A stretch of DNA of 64,000 nt from Pedobacter sp. MC2016-05 (GCF_026239735.1 NZ_JAPIVT010000014.1:62001-126000); one strand, 5' to 3'. Counted from the stretch's first letter, positions 34,300 to 43,879 are shown. Program-made: numbers and translations. Notes: generated by a model not told the origin, from the sequence alone.

Positions 34300-35424
34300 C
34301 TAGTAAGTGATTACCTGTTCTTCCAAGTGTTCTGGTAAATCTCGGTAATTATATTTTTGTCCTCTTAATTGCGGTTCGAAGCCCGCTGCTTTTATTGATT
34401 GTTGAATACCATTCGCTGTAAAACGATGCGGTGCACCAGCAGCAGAAACTACGTTTTCTTCAATCATAATTGATCCAAAGTCGTTTGCGCCAGCATGTAA
34501 GCAAAGTTGTGCAGTTGCTTTACCCACCGTTAACCAACTTGCCTGAATATTTTTAACGTTTGGCAACATGATTCTGCTTAAAGCAATCATACGGATATAT
34601 TCATCAGCTGTAACATTGTTACTAATGCCGCGTAAACGTTTCAATAAAGTTCCATCATCCTGAAATGGCCATGGAATGAATGCCAGGAAACCATTGGCAT
34701 CAGCAGGTTTTTCACTCTGTACCTGGCGAATCCAAACCAAATGTTCAAAACGCTCTTCAATGGTTTCGACATGGCCAAACATCATGGTTGCCGATGTGGT
34801 TATATCCAACTGATGGCAAGCCCTCATCACATCAAGCCATTCCTGACCGCCGCATTTTCCTTTAGAAATAAGCCTGCGTACGCGGTCGTTTAAGATTTCA
34901 GCGCCAGCACCTGGAAGTGAGTCCATGCCAGCATCTTTTAAAGTTTGCAAAACTTCGGTATGTGAAATGCCCTCCAGTTTTGCAACGTGTGCAATCTCCG
35001 GCGGGCCCAATGCATGAAGTTTTAAATCAGGGTATAATTCTTTTAACTTTCTGAAAAGATCAGCATAGAACGCTAATCCTAAATCAGGGTGGTGCCCACC
35101 TTGCAAAAGCAGTTGATCGCCACCTAAACGGAAAGTTTCTTCAATCTTAATTTTATATGTTTCAATGTCAGTAATGTAACTCTCCTCATGACCAGGTCTG
35201 CGAAAGAAATTACAGAATTTACAGTTAGCAATACACACATTAGTAGTATTTACATTGCGGTCTATTTGCCAGGTAACCTTACCACTCGGAACTTGAATTT
35301 TTCTTAGCTCATTTGCTACAAACATCAACGATGCAGTATCGGCATTATGGTATAAAAAAACACCTTCCTCTTGGCTTAAAAAATCAAAATGCAAGGCCCT
35401 TTGCAGTAAATCGGCTGTATTCAT
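34300..35424 (-). CDS. mqnC: Cyclic dehypoxanthinyl futalosine synthase
   Basis: A 374-residue radical-SAM enzyme of the futalosine route to menaquinone. The [4Fe-4S]-SAM motif is C64-x3-C68-x2-C71 (NVCIANCKFC), followed by FFRRPGHEESYITD, LLQGGHHPDLGLAFYADLFRKLK and LPGAGAEILNDRVRR, which are typical of MqnC and its close relatives (MqnE, CofG/H). The length and the 'GHEESY' context favour MqnC. No other mqn gene is in the window. It stands alone on the minus strand. Confidence 0.85.
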   Translation of the reverse strand: MNTADLLQRALHFDFLSQEEGVFLYHNADTASLMFVANELRKIQVPSGKVTWQIDRNVNTTNVCIANCKFCNFFRRPGHEESYITDIETYKIKIEETFRLGGDQLLLQGGHHPDLGLAFYADLFRKLKELYPDLKLHALGPPEIAHVAKLEGISHTEVLQTLKDAGMDSLPGAGAEILNDRVRRLISKGKCGGQEWLDVMRACHQLDITTSATMMFGHVETIEERFEHLVWIRQVQSEKPADANGFLAFIPWPFQDDGTLLKRLRGISNNVTADEYIRMIALSRIMLPNVKNIQASWLTVGKATAQLCLHAGANDFGSIMIEENVVSAAGAPHRFTANGIQQSIKAAGFEPQLRGQKYNYRDLPEHLEEQVITY

Positions 35425-35439
35425 AGCACAAAGATAGTT

Positions 35440-35481
35440 AAAAGTCCTAAGTCGAAAGTCGAAAGTCGTCAGTCTTTAGTC
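35440..35481. repeat. Repeated AAAGTC/GTCGAAAGTC words
   Basis: AAAGTC, AAGTCGAAAGTC and GTCAGTCTTTAGTC are repeated over about 40 bp in the spacer between divergent mqnC and the M16 peptidase. Confidence 0.4.
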
Positions 35482-35534
35482 AAAGATTTTAAGGTCGAAA
35501 TAAACTATCGTTAATCCCTTCAACATTATGTCTT

Positions 35535-35562
35535 CCATCTTACATTTTCCATCTTACATTTT
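35535..35562. repeat. Tandem 14-bp direct repeat
   Basis: CCATCTTACATTTT is present twice in perfect tandem (35535-35548 and 35549-35562), shortly before a possible -7 box TATCTTTA at 35575-35582. Confidence 0.65.
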
Positions 35563-35599
35563 ACCCTAAAAGTATATCTTTACGATTCTAAAAAATTAT

Positions 35600-36844
35600 A
35601 TGGTAGATTTTAATCGTTTTACACTTGCTAATGGATTAAAGGTTTTGGTTCATGAAGATCCAACAACTCCAATGGCAGTTCTAAATATTTTATATGATGT
35701 TGGGGCTCGTGATGAAAGTCCTGAAAAAACTGGTTTTGCGCACTTATTTGAGCATTTGATGTTCGGGGGTTCTATCAATATTCCTAATTATGATGAGCCT
35801 TTACAAAGGGTAGGAGGTGAAAATAATGCCTTCACCAGTAACGACATTACCAATTATTACATCACTTTGCCAGCTGAAAATATTGAAACAGCTTTTTGGC
35901 TGGAAAGCGACCGTATGTTAAGCCTGGCTTTTTCAGAAAAGAGCTTAGATACGCAGCGTAACGTAGTGAGTGAAGAATTTAAACAGCGTTATTTAAACCA
36001 GCCTTATGGTGATGTTTGGTTAAAACTTCGTCCACTGGCTTATAAAAAACATTCGTACCGTTGGGCAACGATTGGAAAGGATCTTTCCCACATCGAAAAC
36101 GCTACGATGGAAGATGTTAAGGCATTTTTTAAGAAACATTATACGCCACAAAATGCTATTTTAGTAGTAGGTGGAAATGTGAAAACCGAAGATGTTAAAA
36201 AACTGGCTGAAAAATGGTTTGAGCCCATCCCGGCAGGAGAAAAATACGAGCGTGACCTAGTTCAAGAAGATCCTCAAAGGGAAGAAAGAATTGAAACCGT
36301 TAAGGCAAATGTGCCTTTGAATGCTATTTATATGGGTTTTAAAATGCCTGGTCGTTTAGATCCAGATTATTATGCTTTCGATTTGTTATCAGATATTATG
36401 TCTCGAGGGCAATCCTCACGATTGTACAATAGCTTATTAAAAGAGCAAAAGTTATTCAGCGATATCAATGCTTATATATCAAGCAGTCTTGATCCTGGTT
36501 TATTTGTCGTGGAAGGAAAACTGGTTGAAGGCATCACAACTGAACAGGCAGAACAGGCAATTTGGAAAGAGCTCAATCAGTTGAAGGCAGAACTGGTAAC
36601 TGATAACGAACTTACTAAAGTAAAAAATAAGGTCGAATCTGTTCTTGTGTTTTCGGAGATGAGCTTATTGGATAAAGCGATGAATCTTGCTTACTATGAA
36701 TTGCTTGGCGATGCAGCTTTATTGAATAAAGAAGCAGGCGAGTTTTTAAAAGTTACTGCTGAAGATATCCAACGTATTTCGAATAATACCTTCAAAAAAG
36801 AATCATCATCTACCTTGTACTATTTAACAGAAAATAATGCTTAA
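35600..36844 (+). CDS. M16-family zinc peptidase, catalytic subunit
   Basis: A 414-residue insulinase-type peptidase. The inverted zinc motif HxxEH is at 48-52 (HLFEH) and the third ligand is probably Glu126 in NVVSEEFKQR. The rest follows the two-domain M16B plan (LNAIYMGFKMPGRLDPDYYAFDLLSDIM). It has no signal peptide, so is likely to be cytoplasmic. The next gene overlaps by 8 bp and encodes a related protein without the zinc motif; the two should form a heterodimer. Confidence 0.88.
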   Translation: MVDFNRFTLANGLKVLVHEDPTTPMAVLNILYDVGARDESPEKTGFAHLFEHLMFGGSINIPNYDEPLQRVGGENNAFTSNDITNYYITLPAENIETAFWLESDRMLSLAFSEKSLDTQRNVVSEEFKQRYLNQPYGDVWLKLRPLAYKKHSYRWATIGKDLSHIENATMEDVKAFFKKHYTPQNAILVVGGNVKTEDVKKLAEKWFEPIPAGEKYERDLVQEDPQREERIETVKANVPLNAIYMGFKMPGRLDPDYYAFDLLSDIMSRGQSSRLYNSLLKEQKLFSDINAYISSSLDPGLFVVEGKLVEGITTEQAEQAIWKELNQLKAELVTDNELTKVKNKVESVLVFSEMSLLDKAMNLAYYELLGDAALLNKEAGEFLKVTAEDIQRISNNTFKKESSSTLYYLTENNA

Positions 36845-38108
36845 CAGACAACAGGCGCCTGATTTTAAGCAGGTATCAACCATAAATATTATCCAGCCAC
36901 AGCAGAAAAAGCTGCAGAATGATGTTCCGGTTTACATCGTATATTCTGGCGAACAAGATTTAGTACGCATTGAATTTATATTTAACAATGTGAATTGGAA
37001 TGTGGAAAAACCATTGCAGGCCATTGCTGTAAGTGCTATGCTTAATAACGGAACCAGCAAGCTTTCATCAAAAGAAATAGCAGAACAAATTGATTTTTAT
37101 GGCGCATTTTTCCAAACCGAATATGCTCAGGATCAATCTACGGTAACACTTTATACCTTAAACAAGCACTTGGCTTCGGTTCTTCCAATAGTTAAAGATG
37201 TATTGAGTGATAGTCAATTTCCGCAAAACGAACTTGACATTTATATTCAAAACCAAAAGCAAAAAATGCAGGTAAACTTGCAGAAGAATGATATTTTGTC
37301 ACGGAAGGAATTTGCTCATGCCTTATTTGGAGACACTGCTTATGGTGTAGATATCCAGGCAAAACATTACGACGAGCTGAAAAGGGATGATCTGGTTGAG
37401 TACTTTAAAGTGGCATATACGCCAAATAATTGTACCATAGTGGTATCTGGAAAGTTCGATGAGGCGAGCTTCGACTTGCTGAACCAGCAATTTGGGAACA
37501 CTTGGGAGAAAAGTGATTCGATTACGAATAAATTCACATTTGCGACTTCAATGAATCAATCGGTTTACCGGGAAAGACCTGAAGCGATCCAATCGGCCAT
37601 TCGGATTGGTAAAATAGCAGTTAACCGTACGCATGAAGATTTCCCTGGGTTGCAGATTTTAAACACAGTTTTGGGTGGATATTTCGGTTCTCGTTTAATG
37701 AACAACATTAGGGAAGATAAGGGCTATACCTATGGCATCGGATCAGGAATATCATCATTACAGGATGCCGGCTACTTTTTTATTGCGACAGAAGTTGGCG
37801 CTGAGGTTTGCGCAGATGCACTGGTGGAAATTTATAAAGAGATTGATTTACTTAAAAATGAGTTGATTGGCGAAGAGGAACTCAATCTGGTGAAAAACTA
37901 TATGCTGGGCTCCATGCTGGGCAGTTTAGAGAATATTTTTTCTCATGCTGATAAGTTTAAGAATATTTACTTCTTTGGTTTAGATTACGATTATTATGAT
38001 CGCTACATCGCAAAAGTAAAAAGTATAACTGCCGAAGAAATAAAAGATTTAGCCAACAAATATTTGAATACCAGCGAATTTACCGAGGTCGTAATCGGGA
38101 AGAAATAA
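36837..38108 (+). CDS. M16-family peptidase-like protein, non-catalytic subunit
   Basis: A 423-residue M16 paralogue. At the place of HxxEH it reads AVSAMLNNGTSKLSSKEIAEQI, so zinc cannot bind. Instead, the Arg/Tyr pair that completes the active site of the partner is kept in NIREDKGYTYGIGSGI. This is the known division of labour in M16B heterodimers. Its start lies 8 bp inside the catalytic subunit gene, so translation is coupled. It ends at a bidirectional terminator. Confidence 0.88.
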   Translation: MLNRQQAPDFKQVSTINIIQPQQKKLQNDVPVYIVYSGEQDLVRIEFIFNNVNWNVEKPLQAIAVSAMLNNGTSKLSSKEIAEQIDFYGAFFQTEYAQDQSTVTLYTLNKHLASVLPIVKDVLSDSQFPQNELDIYIQNQKQKMQVNLQKNDILSRKEFAHALFGDTAYGVDIQAKHYDELKRDDLVEYFKVAYTPNNCTIVVSGKFDEASFDLLNQQFGNTWEKSDSITNKFTFATSMNQSVYRERPEAIQSAIRIGKIAVNRTHEDFPGLQILNTVLGGYFGSRLMNNIREDKGYTYGIGSGISSLQDAGYFFIATEVGAEVCADALVEIYKEIDLLKNELIGEEELNLVKNYMLGSMLGSLENIFSHADKFKNIYFFGLDYDYYDRYIAKVKSITAEEIKDLANKYLNTSEFTEVVIGKK

Positions 38109-38110
38109 TA

Positions 38111-38152
38111 AAAAAAAGTAAGTCAGATTTTTTTAGCTGACTTACTTTTTTT
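38111..38152. terminator. Bidirectional terminator between the M16 pair and ppnP
   Basis: AAAAAAAGTAAGTCAG (38111-38126) is complementary to CTGACTTACTTTTTTT (38137-38152). Both strands end in a T-run. It overlaps the ppnP stop codon. Confidence 0.85.
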
Positions 38153-38432
38153 ATCGATACTGACAAATGTAGGCGGTTTGAACAAGCGTTTTAACAGAAA
38201 ATGAAGAGTTAGCCTGAACAGTGAAATGCGAACCTTTCTCAAAAGTTCTCCATTCCGCCTCGTTAGGTAAAAGTACAGTTAATGTTCCCTCAATAACATG
38301 CATTACTTCTAACTGTGCGGTTCCAAATGTATATTCACCGGCGTTGATTACTCCAACGGTTGATTTTCCGTCTCCGGTTTCATAACCTAAAGATTTTACA
38401 TTTCCTTCAAAATAGGTGTTTTCTATTATCAT
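38151..38432 (-). CDS. ppnP: Pyrimidine/purine nucleoside phosphorylase (cupin, DUF1255)
   Basis: A 93-residue single-domain cupin that in E. coli (94 aa) splits many nucleosides into base and ribose 1-phosphate. The sequence MIIENTYFEGNVKSLGYETGDGKSTVGVINAGEYTFGTAQLEVMHVIEGTLTVLLP...GSHFTVQANSSFSVK contains the full family pattern. The ATG at 38432 was chosen because it matches the family start; a longer reading (to 38513) adds 27 unrelated residues. It converges with the M16 genes. Confidence 0.88.
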   Translation of the reverse strand: MIIENTYFEGNVKSLGYETGDGKSTVGVINAGEYTFGTAQLEVMHVIEGTLTVLLPNEAEWRTFEKGSHFTVQANSSFSVKTLVQTAYICQYR

Positions 38433-38548
38433 ATTTGGGGCTTTAGAATAATATGCAATTATAACAAAGCAATTGAACAAACTGTAAATCTCCATAAAAA
38501 TTTCATTTGTCACCTCAGCTCAATATTTACCCATTTTTATCTTTGCCC

Positions 38549-38578
38549 TTTGATTTACCTGGCTTTTTTGTATCTTTG
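38549..38578 (+). promoter_or_regulatory. Promoter of guaB
   Basis: TTTG (38549-38552), 18-nt spacer and TATCTTTG (38571-38578) fit the Bacteroidota promoter consensus exactly. A second TATCTTTG at 38538-38545 may be an additional start. The short leader has an 8-bp hairpin (GCAAATAA/TTATTTGC) ending just before the ATG. Confidence 0.7.
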
Positions 38579-38610
38579 CCTGGCAAATAATAAATCGTAA
38601 TTTATTTGCT

Positions 38611-40080
38611 ATGCAACTCGACTCCACAAAATTTATTGCTACAGGTTTGACTTATGACGACGTACTTTTGGTACCCGCATATTCAGAAATTCTGCCTCGT
38701 GATGTTAATACAGCCACTTTCTTAACCAAAAAAATTAAGCTTAACGTTCCATTGATTTCTGCAGCCATGGATACGGTGACAGAAGCTGAGCTTGCCATTG
38801 CCATTGCGCAAAATGGGGGGATCGGTATGTTGCACAAAAACATGACGATCGACAGACAAGCGGAAGAGGTGAAAAAAGTTAAAAGATCGGAAAGCGGAAT
38901 GATTCAAGATCCGGTTACGTTATTGGAAACTGCGGTAGTTGCTGATGCTTTCAAAATCATGAAAGAACATAAAATTGGTGGCATTCCGGTAGTTAGCAGC
39001 GATAATAAACTGGTAGGCATTATTACCAATCGCGATTTACGCTTTCAGAAAGACATGGCAAGACCAATTGCCGAGGTGATGACCAAAGAAAACCTAATTA
39101 CTGCTCCGGAAGGAACAAATCTGATTCAGGCTGAAGAAATTCTTCAAAATTATAAGATCGAGAAATTACCTGTTGTTTCTAAAGATGGTTACTTAAGTGG
39201 ATTAATTACTTTTAAAGATATTTCGAAAGTTAAGAACTATCCTGCCGCATGTAAAGATGATCGCGGCCGCTTACGTGTTGGAGCTGCGGTTGGCGTAACA
39301 GCCGACACCTTACAACGTGTTGATGCATTGGTTCACGCCGGCGTTGATGTGATTACAATTGATACGGCTCATGGCCACTCAAAAGGAGTAGTGGATAAAC
39401 TAAAAGAAGTTAAAGCAAAATATCCTGATTTACAGGTGATCGTTGGTAACATTGCAACGGGTGCTGCTGCAAAATTCTTAGCGGATGCTGGTGCTGATGC
39501 TGTTAAAGTTGGTATTGGTCCGGGTTCTATTTGTACCACCAGAATTATTGCCGGTGTTGGTGTTCCGCAGTTATACGCAGTTTATGAATGTGCTAAAGCA
39601 TTAAAAGGTACAGGAGTTCCGGTTATTGCCGATGGTGGAATTAAACATACAGGCGATATTGCCAAAGCAATCGCATCTGGTGCAAGTACGGTAATGGCAG
39701 GTTCGTTATTCGCTGGCGTAGAGGAAAGCCCAGGCGAAACCATTATTTATGAAGGACGTAAGTTTAAATCTTACCGTGGAATGGGTTCTATCGAAGCAAT
39801 GGAACAAGGTTCTAAAGATCGTTATTTCCAGGATGTGGAAGATGATATTAAAAAACTAGTTCCTGAAGGAATTGTTGGTCGCGTACCATTTAAAGGAACT
39901 TTAGCTGAAGTGATGTATCAATACATTGGCGGTTTACGTGCCAGTATGGGTTACTGTGGTGCAGCAAGTATCGAAGCTTTACAAGAAGCGCAATTTGTTC
40001 AAATTACAGCAGCGGGTATGCGTGAAAGCCACCCACATGATATCACCATTACTAAAGAAGCACCGAACTATACGAGGTAA
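38611..40080 (+). CDS. guaB: Inosine-5'-monophosphate dehydrogenase
   Basis: Oxidises IMP to XMP, the first committed step of GTP synthesis. The 489-residue protein has the TIM barrel with the inserted pair of CBS domains (about 95-215: [31 protein letters not shown]... and [23 protein letters not shown]), the catalytic loop [18 protein letters not shown] with the catalytic Cys near 305, and the flap [10 protein letters not shown]. Length and order are standard. It has a strong promoter and terminator and is monocistronic. Confidence 0.96.
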   Translation: MQLDSTKFIATGLTYDDVLLVPAYSEILPRDVNTATFLTKKIKLNVPLISAAMDTVTEAELAIAIAQNGGIGMLHKNMTIDRQAEEVKKVKRSESGMIQDPVTLLETAVVADAFKIMKEHKIGGIPVVSSDNKLVGIITNRDLRFQKDMARPIAEVMTKENLITAPEGTNLIQAEEILQNYKIEKLPVVSKDGYLSGLITFKDISKVKNYPAACKDDRGRLRVGAAVGVTADTLQRVDALVHAGVDVITIDTAHGHSKGVVDKLKEVKAKYPDLQVIVGNIATGAAAKFLADAGADAVKVGIGPGSICTTRIIAGVGVPQLYAVYECAKALKGTGVPVIADGGIKHTGDIAKAIASGASTVMAGSLFAGVEESPGETIIYEGRKFKSYRGMGSIEAMEQGSKDRYFQDVEDDIKKLVPEGIVGRVPFKGTLAEVMYQYIGGLRASMGYCGAASIEALQEAQFVQITAAGMRESHPHDITITKEAPNYTR

Positions 40081-40123
40081 TTTTAGTCCGGAGTCGGAAG
40101 TCAAGAATTCACACACATAATAC

Positions 40124-40161
40124 AAAGCAGGGCGTCGTCTATGATAGCCCTGCTTTTTTTT
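40124..40161 (+). terminator. Terminator of guaB
   Basis: AAAGCAGGGC pairs with GCCCTGCTTT around a 13-nt loop, followed by eight T residues. Confidence 0.85.
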
Positions 40162-40542
40162 GATGCTTGTTTGAAAATTAATAGTCATTGCGAGGGTTAA
40201 TTTTTCATAAAAACATATTTGCGTAAACGGGGTTAGTTTGTTGGCTGCTTAGTTTTTTCGCACATTCCGTCATTTCGAAATAAGCCCTTCGCGATTGAGA
40301 AATCTTTCTTCGGGATAAACTTCTTAGATGAGATTGCCACAGCCCTGAAAAACGGCTTGGCTTCTCGGTTAAAAAATCTTCCTTATTAAAATGCCTTTTA
40401 CAATAGCTGTGCACATTTTCAAGAAGAGTCGTTATTTCGAAGCCGGGCTTGTGCGAGGTGAAGCATCTTTCTTAGCTAAATAGATTGCTTGTCCCGGCTA
40501 TTCGGGAAAGCAATCTTAAACTACTAAATATTAAGATTAAGT
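40162..40542. repeat. Repeat-bearing spacer: two diverged direct copies
   Basis: No gene is seen in about 380 bp. Two diverged copies lie at about 40268-40340 and 40428-40490. Both carry a GTC-TTTCGAA word, a GC-rich stretch, ATCTTTCTT and AGATTGC in the same order. This resembles the 'GTCATTTCGAA...GAGAAATCT' repeats I know from Sphingobacteriaceae genomes. Confidence 0.5.
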
Positions 40543-40952
40543 TCAGATTTTTGATAACATCGGCTTCTTTGAATTTAGCTTTCTCACCGAAATAATCGAA
40601 ATTAATATTCCAAAGCCAAGGAAGAAGTAATTTTTATCAATAGGGCATTCCACCATCGTAAATGTGCCTTTGACGCCGAGGTATGATCCACCAGCTTTAC
40701 AGTTTCCTGGGTATTAAATCCCCCAATGCAAATTTCGCATATTGGCGATGAAATACTCGGTGCCCAGGAGCAATAATTAGATGATAATTGGGTTTTTGGA
40801 CCTACGTAGTCGAACCTATCAGAAGTTGGGTGAGCTGAAGTATAAACTACATTGTTATACAAGCAACCAGCAGCTGATCCTTGAGCAAAGCAATAATTAT
40901 TTGCAAATGCTAATATAATTATCAAAAAAGATAATAAACTAAATTTTCCCAC
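40543..40952 (-). pseudogene. Frameshifted gene for a secreted Cys-rich protein with PID-CTERM-like tail
   Basis: The uninterrupted frame (40602-40952, 116 aa) has a good signal peptide (1-23, cut at CFA before QGS) and cysteines 30, 61, 72 and 75, but ends in an odd tail after residue 84. If one base is restored near 40700-40704 (GAAAC-T-TGTAAAG), the frame continues to a TGA at 40543-40545. It then reads CKAGGSYLGVKGTFTMVEC, followed by PID, a hydrophobic segment (YFFLGFGILISIISV) and RKLNSKK. PID plus hydrophobic helix plus basic end is the layout of the PID-CTERM sorting signal of Bacteroidota. Total 136 aa. So this is a recently broken gene or a one-base sequencing error. No exosortase gene is in the window. 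Confidence 0.6.
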
Positions 40953-41064
40953 AATTTAAATGATTTGTGGGATGCGAAAACAATAGGATTTGAATTTCTA
41001 AGTGTACAAAATTTTAAGCAGTTTGCCTAAACTTCACCTACTTAAATAAATAAACAAAATAAAA

Positions 41065-41094
41065 TTTGGTAAATACATTTTTTTAATATATTTG
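41065..41094 (+). promoter_or_regulatory. Promoter of the TonB receptor gene
   Basis: TTTG (41065-41068), 18-nt spacer and TATATTTG (41087-41094) match the consensus exactly. The start site would be near 41100, giving a leader of about 145 nt. Directly after it lies CTAAATCTATAGGGTTTATAT, a possible regulator site of unknown kind. Confidence 0.7.
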
Positions 41095-41246
41095 TCGACT
41101 AAATCTATAGGGTTTATATATTTTAATATGAAGCAAGCAAAAAACATTAAACGCAATTGTTGTTGTAGCCATCAAAAAATCACATTCACTATTTTCGAAA
41201 GGATAACTAAAAGATAAAATCTAACCCAAAACACATTAATACGATC

Positions 41247-43826
41247 ATGAAACGAAGTTTACTACTCATTTTTTCTTTAATACTTTCAGCTTCCGCTGTA
41301 CTCGCTCAAAATACAGTAAAAGGAATTGTAAAAGGGGGCAACGGTACTACAATACCTGGAGCTACTATTACAGTACGTGGTACTAAAATTGCCACCATTA
41401 CAGATACAAATGGTGCTTTTACAATCGATGCCAAACAACAACCTCCATTTTATATCCGGGTAAGTTATGTGGGTTACAAACCTCAGGATTTTCAAGTTTT
41501 GCAGCTGCAGGAAACGCAAATTGAGCTTATTTTGGTTGAAGACACCCAGCTTGACGAAATCGTAGTAACCTCTAGAAGACGCTCGGAAGTCTTACAGGAT
41601 GTGCCCATTCCGATTACGGTTATTGGCGGACAAGCAGCAGAAAATGCAGGTGCTTTCAACGTCAACCGGTTAAAAGAGTTGGTTCCATCAGTTCAATTAT
41701 ATGCTTCAAATGCCCGTAATACCACATTAAACATTCGTGGTTTAGGTTCAACTTTTGGCTTAACGAACGATGGTATCGACCCCGGTGTAGGCTTTTATGT
41801 TGATGGTGTTTACCATGCCCGTCCGGCTGCAACTTCAACAGATTTTCTTGACATTGAACAAATTGAAGTAATTCGCGGTCCGCAGGGCACTTTGTTTGGT
41901 AAGAACACCACTGCTGGTGCTTTTAATATTACCACAACTAAACCAACACAAACCCCAACAGCTAAAGTGGAAATGAGTGTGGGTAATTATAATTTTATTC
42001 AGGCGAAAACATCAGTTTCTGGTGGTGTAGCAAAAAATCTTGCTGCAAAAATCTCCATTTCTGGAACACAACGCGATGGTACGATTTGGAATTCCAGAGA
42101 AGAACGCCGTTACAGCGGACAAAATAACCTCGGTTTTAAAGGGCAGCTTTATTTTACACCATCAGATCGGTTGAAAATTCTTTTAAGTGGAGATGTGAGC
42201 GTTCAGCATCCGGCAGGCTATCCATTGGTAATTGCTGGTGTTACGCCAACCGAAAGAAGCGCTTACCGTCAGTACGCCCGAATAGTTTCTGATTTAGGCT
42301 ACCAACAACCCAGAATAGATCCATTTTCAAGAGAAATAAATACCAATACTCCTTGGAGACATAATCAATCGATAGGTGGAATTTCCTTAAACGTAGATTA
42401 TAAAATTGGCGGGGGAACTTTAACTTCCACCACAGCATGGAGATTCTGGAACTGGGATCCAACAAATGATAGAGATTTCTCCGAATTGTCAGCCCTTACT
42501 AAATCACAAGGAAATTCCCGTCACGATCAGTATTCGCAAGAAATTAGATATGCAGGTAACATTACAGAAAAGTTAAGTGGGGTAGTAGGGGTGTTCTTAC
42601 TTGGGCAAAATTTACAAGGCTTAGGGCAAACTGAAGAGGTAGGCAAAGATCAATGGAGATTTGTACAAACTGCCAATACAGGCGCACAGGCACTATATTC
42701 TACACCCGGATTGTTAGATGGTTTTGGCATCAGAACAAACTCTACCATCAAATCGCTTAGTGCAGCGGTCTTCGGTCAGGTGGATTGGGAAGTGCTTAAA
42801 AATCTGCATGTTTTACCAGGCCTTCGGTTTACTTATGATAAAAAAGATGTTGATTATGACAGAAACACTTACGGTGGTTTGCAAACAACTGATGCCGCTT
42901 TGTTAGCACTAAAATCAGCAGTTTACAGCAATCAGCAATTTAATACCAGTACCAATAACAATAATTTGTCTGGAAATATTACAGTTTCCTATCGTCCTAC
43001 ACCAAAATTAAATGTTTATGGAACTTTTTCTACCGCTTACAAACCAGTTGGGGTAAATGTGGGTGGCTTGCCAACAGCTTCCAACGGTCAGGCCGATTTG
43101 AGTTTGGCAGTAGTTAAACCTGAATATGTAGAACACTACGAACTGGGCCTGAAAACAAAGCCATTTAAAGGTGCAATTTTAAATGTAACCGCTTTCAACA
43201 CCGACATAAAAGATTATCAAACCAACGTTCAATCGCCGCAGTTAGGGGTAAACAGAGGATATTTAGCGAATGCTGAAAAGGTAAATGTAAAGGGTTTGGA
43301 GATTGATGGAACCTACCAGTTAGAAAGATTTTTAACTTTAAATGCTGCATTGGCATACCTGGATGGTAAATATGTAAGTTTTACCAATGCGCCGCTACCT
43401 TTAGAAGAAACCGGCCACACCGAAACGATAAATGGTGTTGCTACACAGGTTGCATTTAAAGATGCATCTGGTGGCAGGTTGCCAGGAATCTCCAAATGGA
43501 ATGTTTCTGGTGGTGCAGAATTGAGTACGCCGGGTAATTTGGCTACTAAAGCTGGTCGCTACTTTATTGCTGGCGATGCAAGTTACCGCTCTACCTATTC
43601 CTCAAATCCAACACCTTCAAGTGTGTTGAATGTTCAGGGGTATTCATTGCTTAACGCCAGGTTAGGGTTTAGATCAGAAAAGTTTTCTGTGTTTGTGTGG
43701 AGTAGAAACATTGCTAATAAAAATTACTTCGAGCAATTGCAGGCTGCGGCAGGTAACTCTGGTTTATACGCTGGGGTGCTCGGCGACCCAAGAACTTACG
43801 GCGCAACCTTCCGTTATAGCTTCTAA
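41247..43826 (+). CDS. TonB-dependent outer-membrane receptor
   Basis: An 859-residue outer-membrane transporter. Signal peptide 1-20 (cut before QNTVKG), then a CarboxypepD_reg-like domain (about 23-105: GIVKGGNGTTIPGATITVRGTKIATITDTNGAFTIDA), the plug domain (about 110-235: LDEIVVTSRRRSEVLQDVPIPITVIGG ... FYVDGVYHARPAATSTDFLDIEQIEVIRGPQGTLFGKNTTAGAFNI) and a beta-barrel ending YGATFRYSF. The plug resembles receptors for siderophores and other small molecules rather than SusC. There is no SusD gene beside it, so the substrate is not a typical glycan. It has its own strong promoter and terminator. Confidence 0.88.
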   Translation: MKRSLLLIFSLILSASAVLAQNTVKGIVKGGNGTTIPGATITVRGTKIATITDTNGAFTIDAKQQPPFYIRVSYVGYKPQDFQVLQLQETQIELILVEDTQLDEIVVTSRRRSEVLQDVPIPITVIGGQAAENAGAFNVNRLKELVPSVQLYASNARNTTLNIRGLGSTFGLTNDGIDPGVGFYVDGVYHARPAATSTDFLDIEQIEVIRGPQGTLFGKNTTAGAFNITTTKPTQTPTAKVEMSVGNYNFIQAKTSVSGGVAKNLAAKISISGTQRDGTIWNSREERRYSGQNNLGFKGQLYFTPSDRLKILLSGDVSVQHPAGYPLVIAGVTPTERSAYRQYARIVSDLGYQQPRIDPFSREINTNTPWRHNQSIGGISLNVDYKIGGGTLTSTTAWRFWNWDPTNDRDFSELSALTKSQGNSRHDQYSQEIRYAGNITEKLSGVVGVFLLGQNLQGLGQTEEVGKDQWRFVQTANTGAQALYSTPGLLDGFGIRTNSTIKSLSAAVFGQVDWEVLKNLHVLPGLRFTYDKKDVDYDRNTYGGLQTTDAALLALKSAVYSNQQFNTSTNNNNLSGNITVSYRPTPKLNVYGTFSTAYKPVGVNVGGLPTASNGQADLSLAVVKPEYVEHYELGLKTKPFKGAILNVTAFNTDIKDYQTNVQSPQLGVNRGYLANAEKVNVKGLEIDGTYQLERFLTLNAALAYLDGKYVSFTNAPLPLEETGHTETINGVATQVAFKDASGGRLPGISKWNVSGGAELSTPGNLATKAGRYFIAGDASYRSTYSSNPTPSSVLNVQGYSLLNARLGFRSEKFSVFVWSRNIANKNYFEQLQAAAGNSGLYAGVLGDPRTYGATFRYSF

Positions 43827-43850
43827 CGTTCTCTGTTATATTTGGTTGAA

Positions 43851-43879
43851 GGCGTCGGCATTGTCCGGCGCTTTTTTTT
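43851..43879 (+). terminator. Terminator of the TonB receptor gene
   Basis: GCGTCGG pairs with CCGGCGC (one G-U) around CATTGT, followed by eight T residues. Confidence 0.8.

Noticed and set aside
40205..40414. Open frame of 69 codons on the minus strand after guaB.
   Set aside because: Falls within diverged repeat sequence; the product is Ser/Arg-rich and without start signals.
41247..43826. SusC-type glycan importer.
   Set aside because: No SusD gene adjoins it and the plug sequence is closer to small-molecule receptors.
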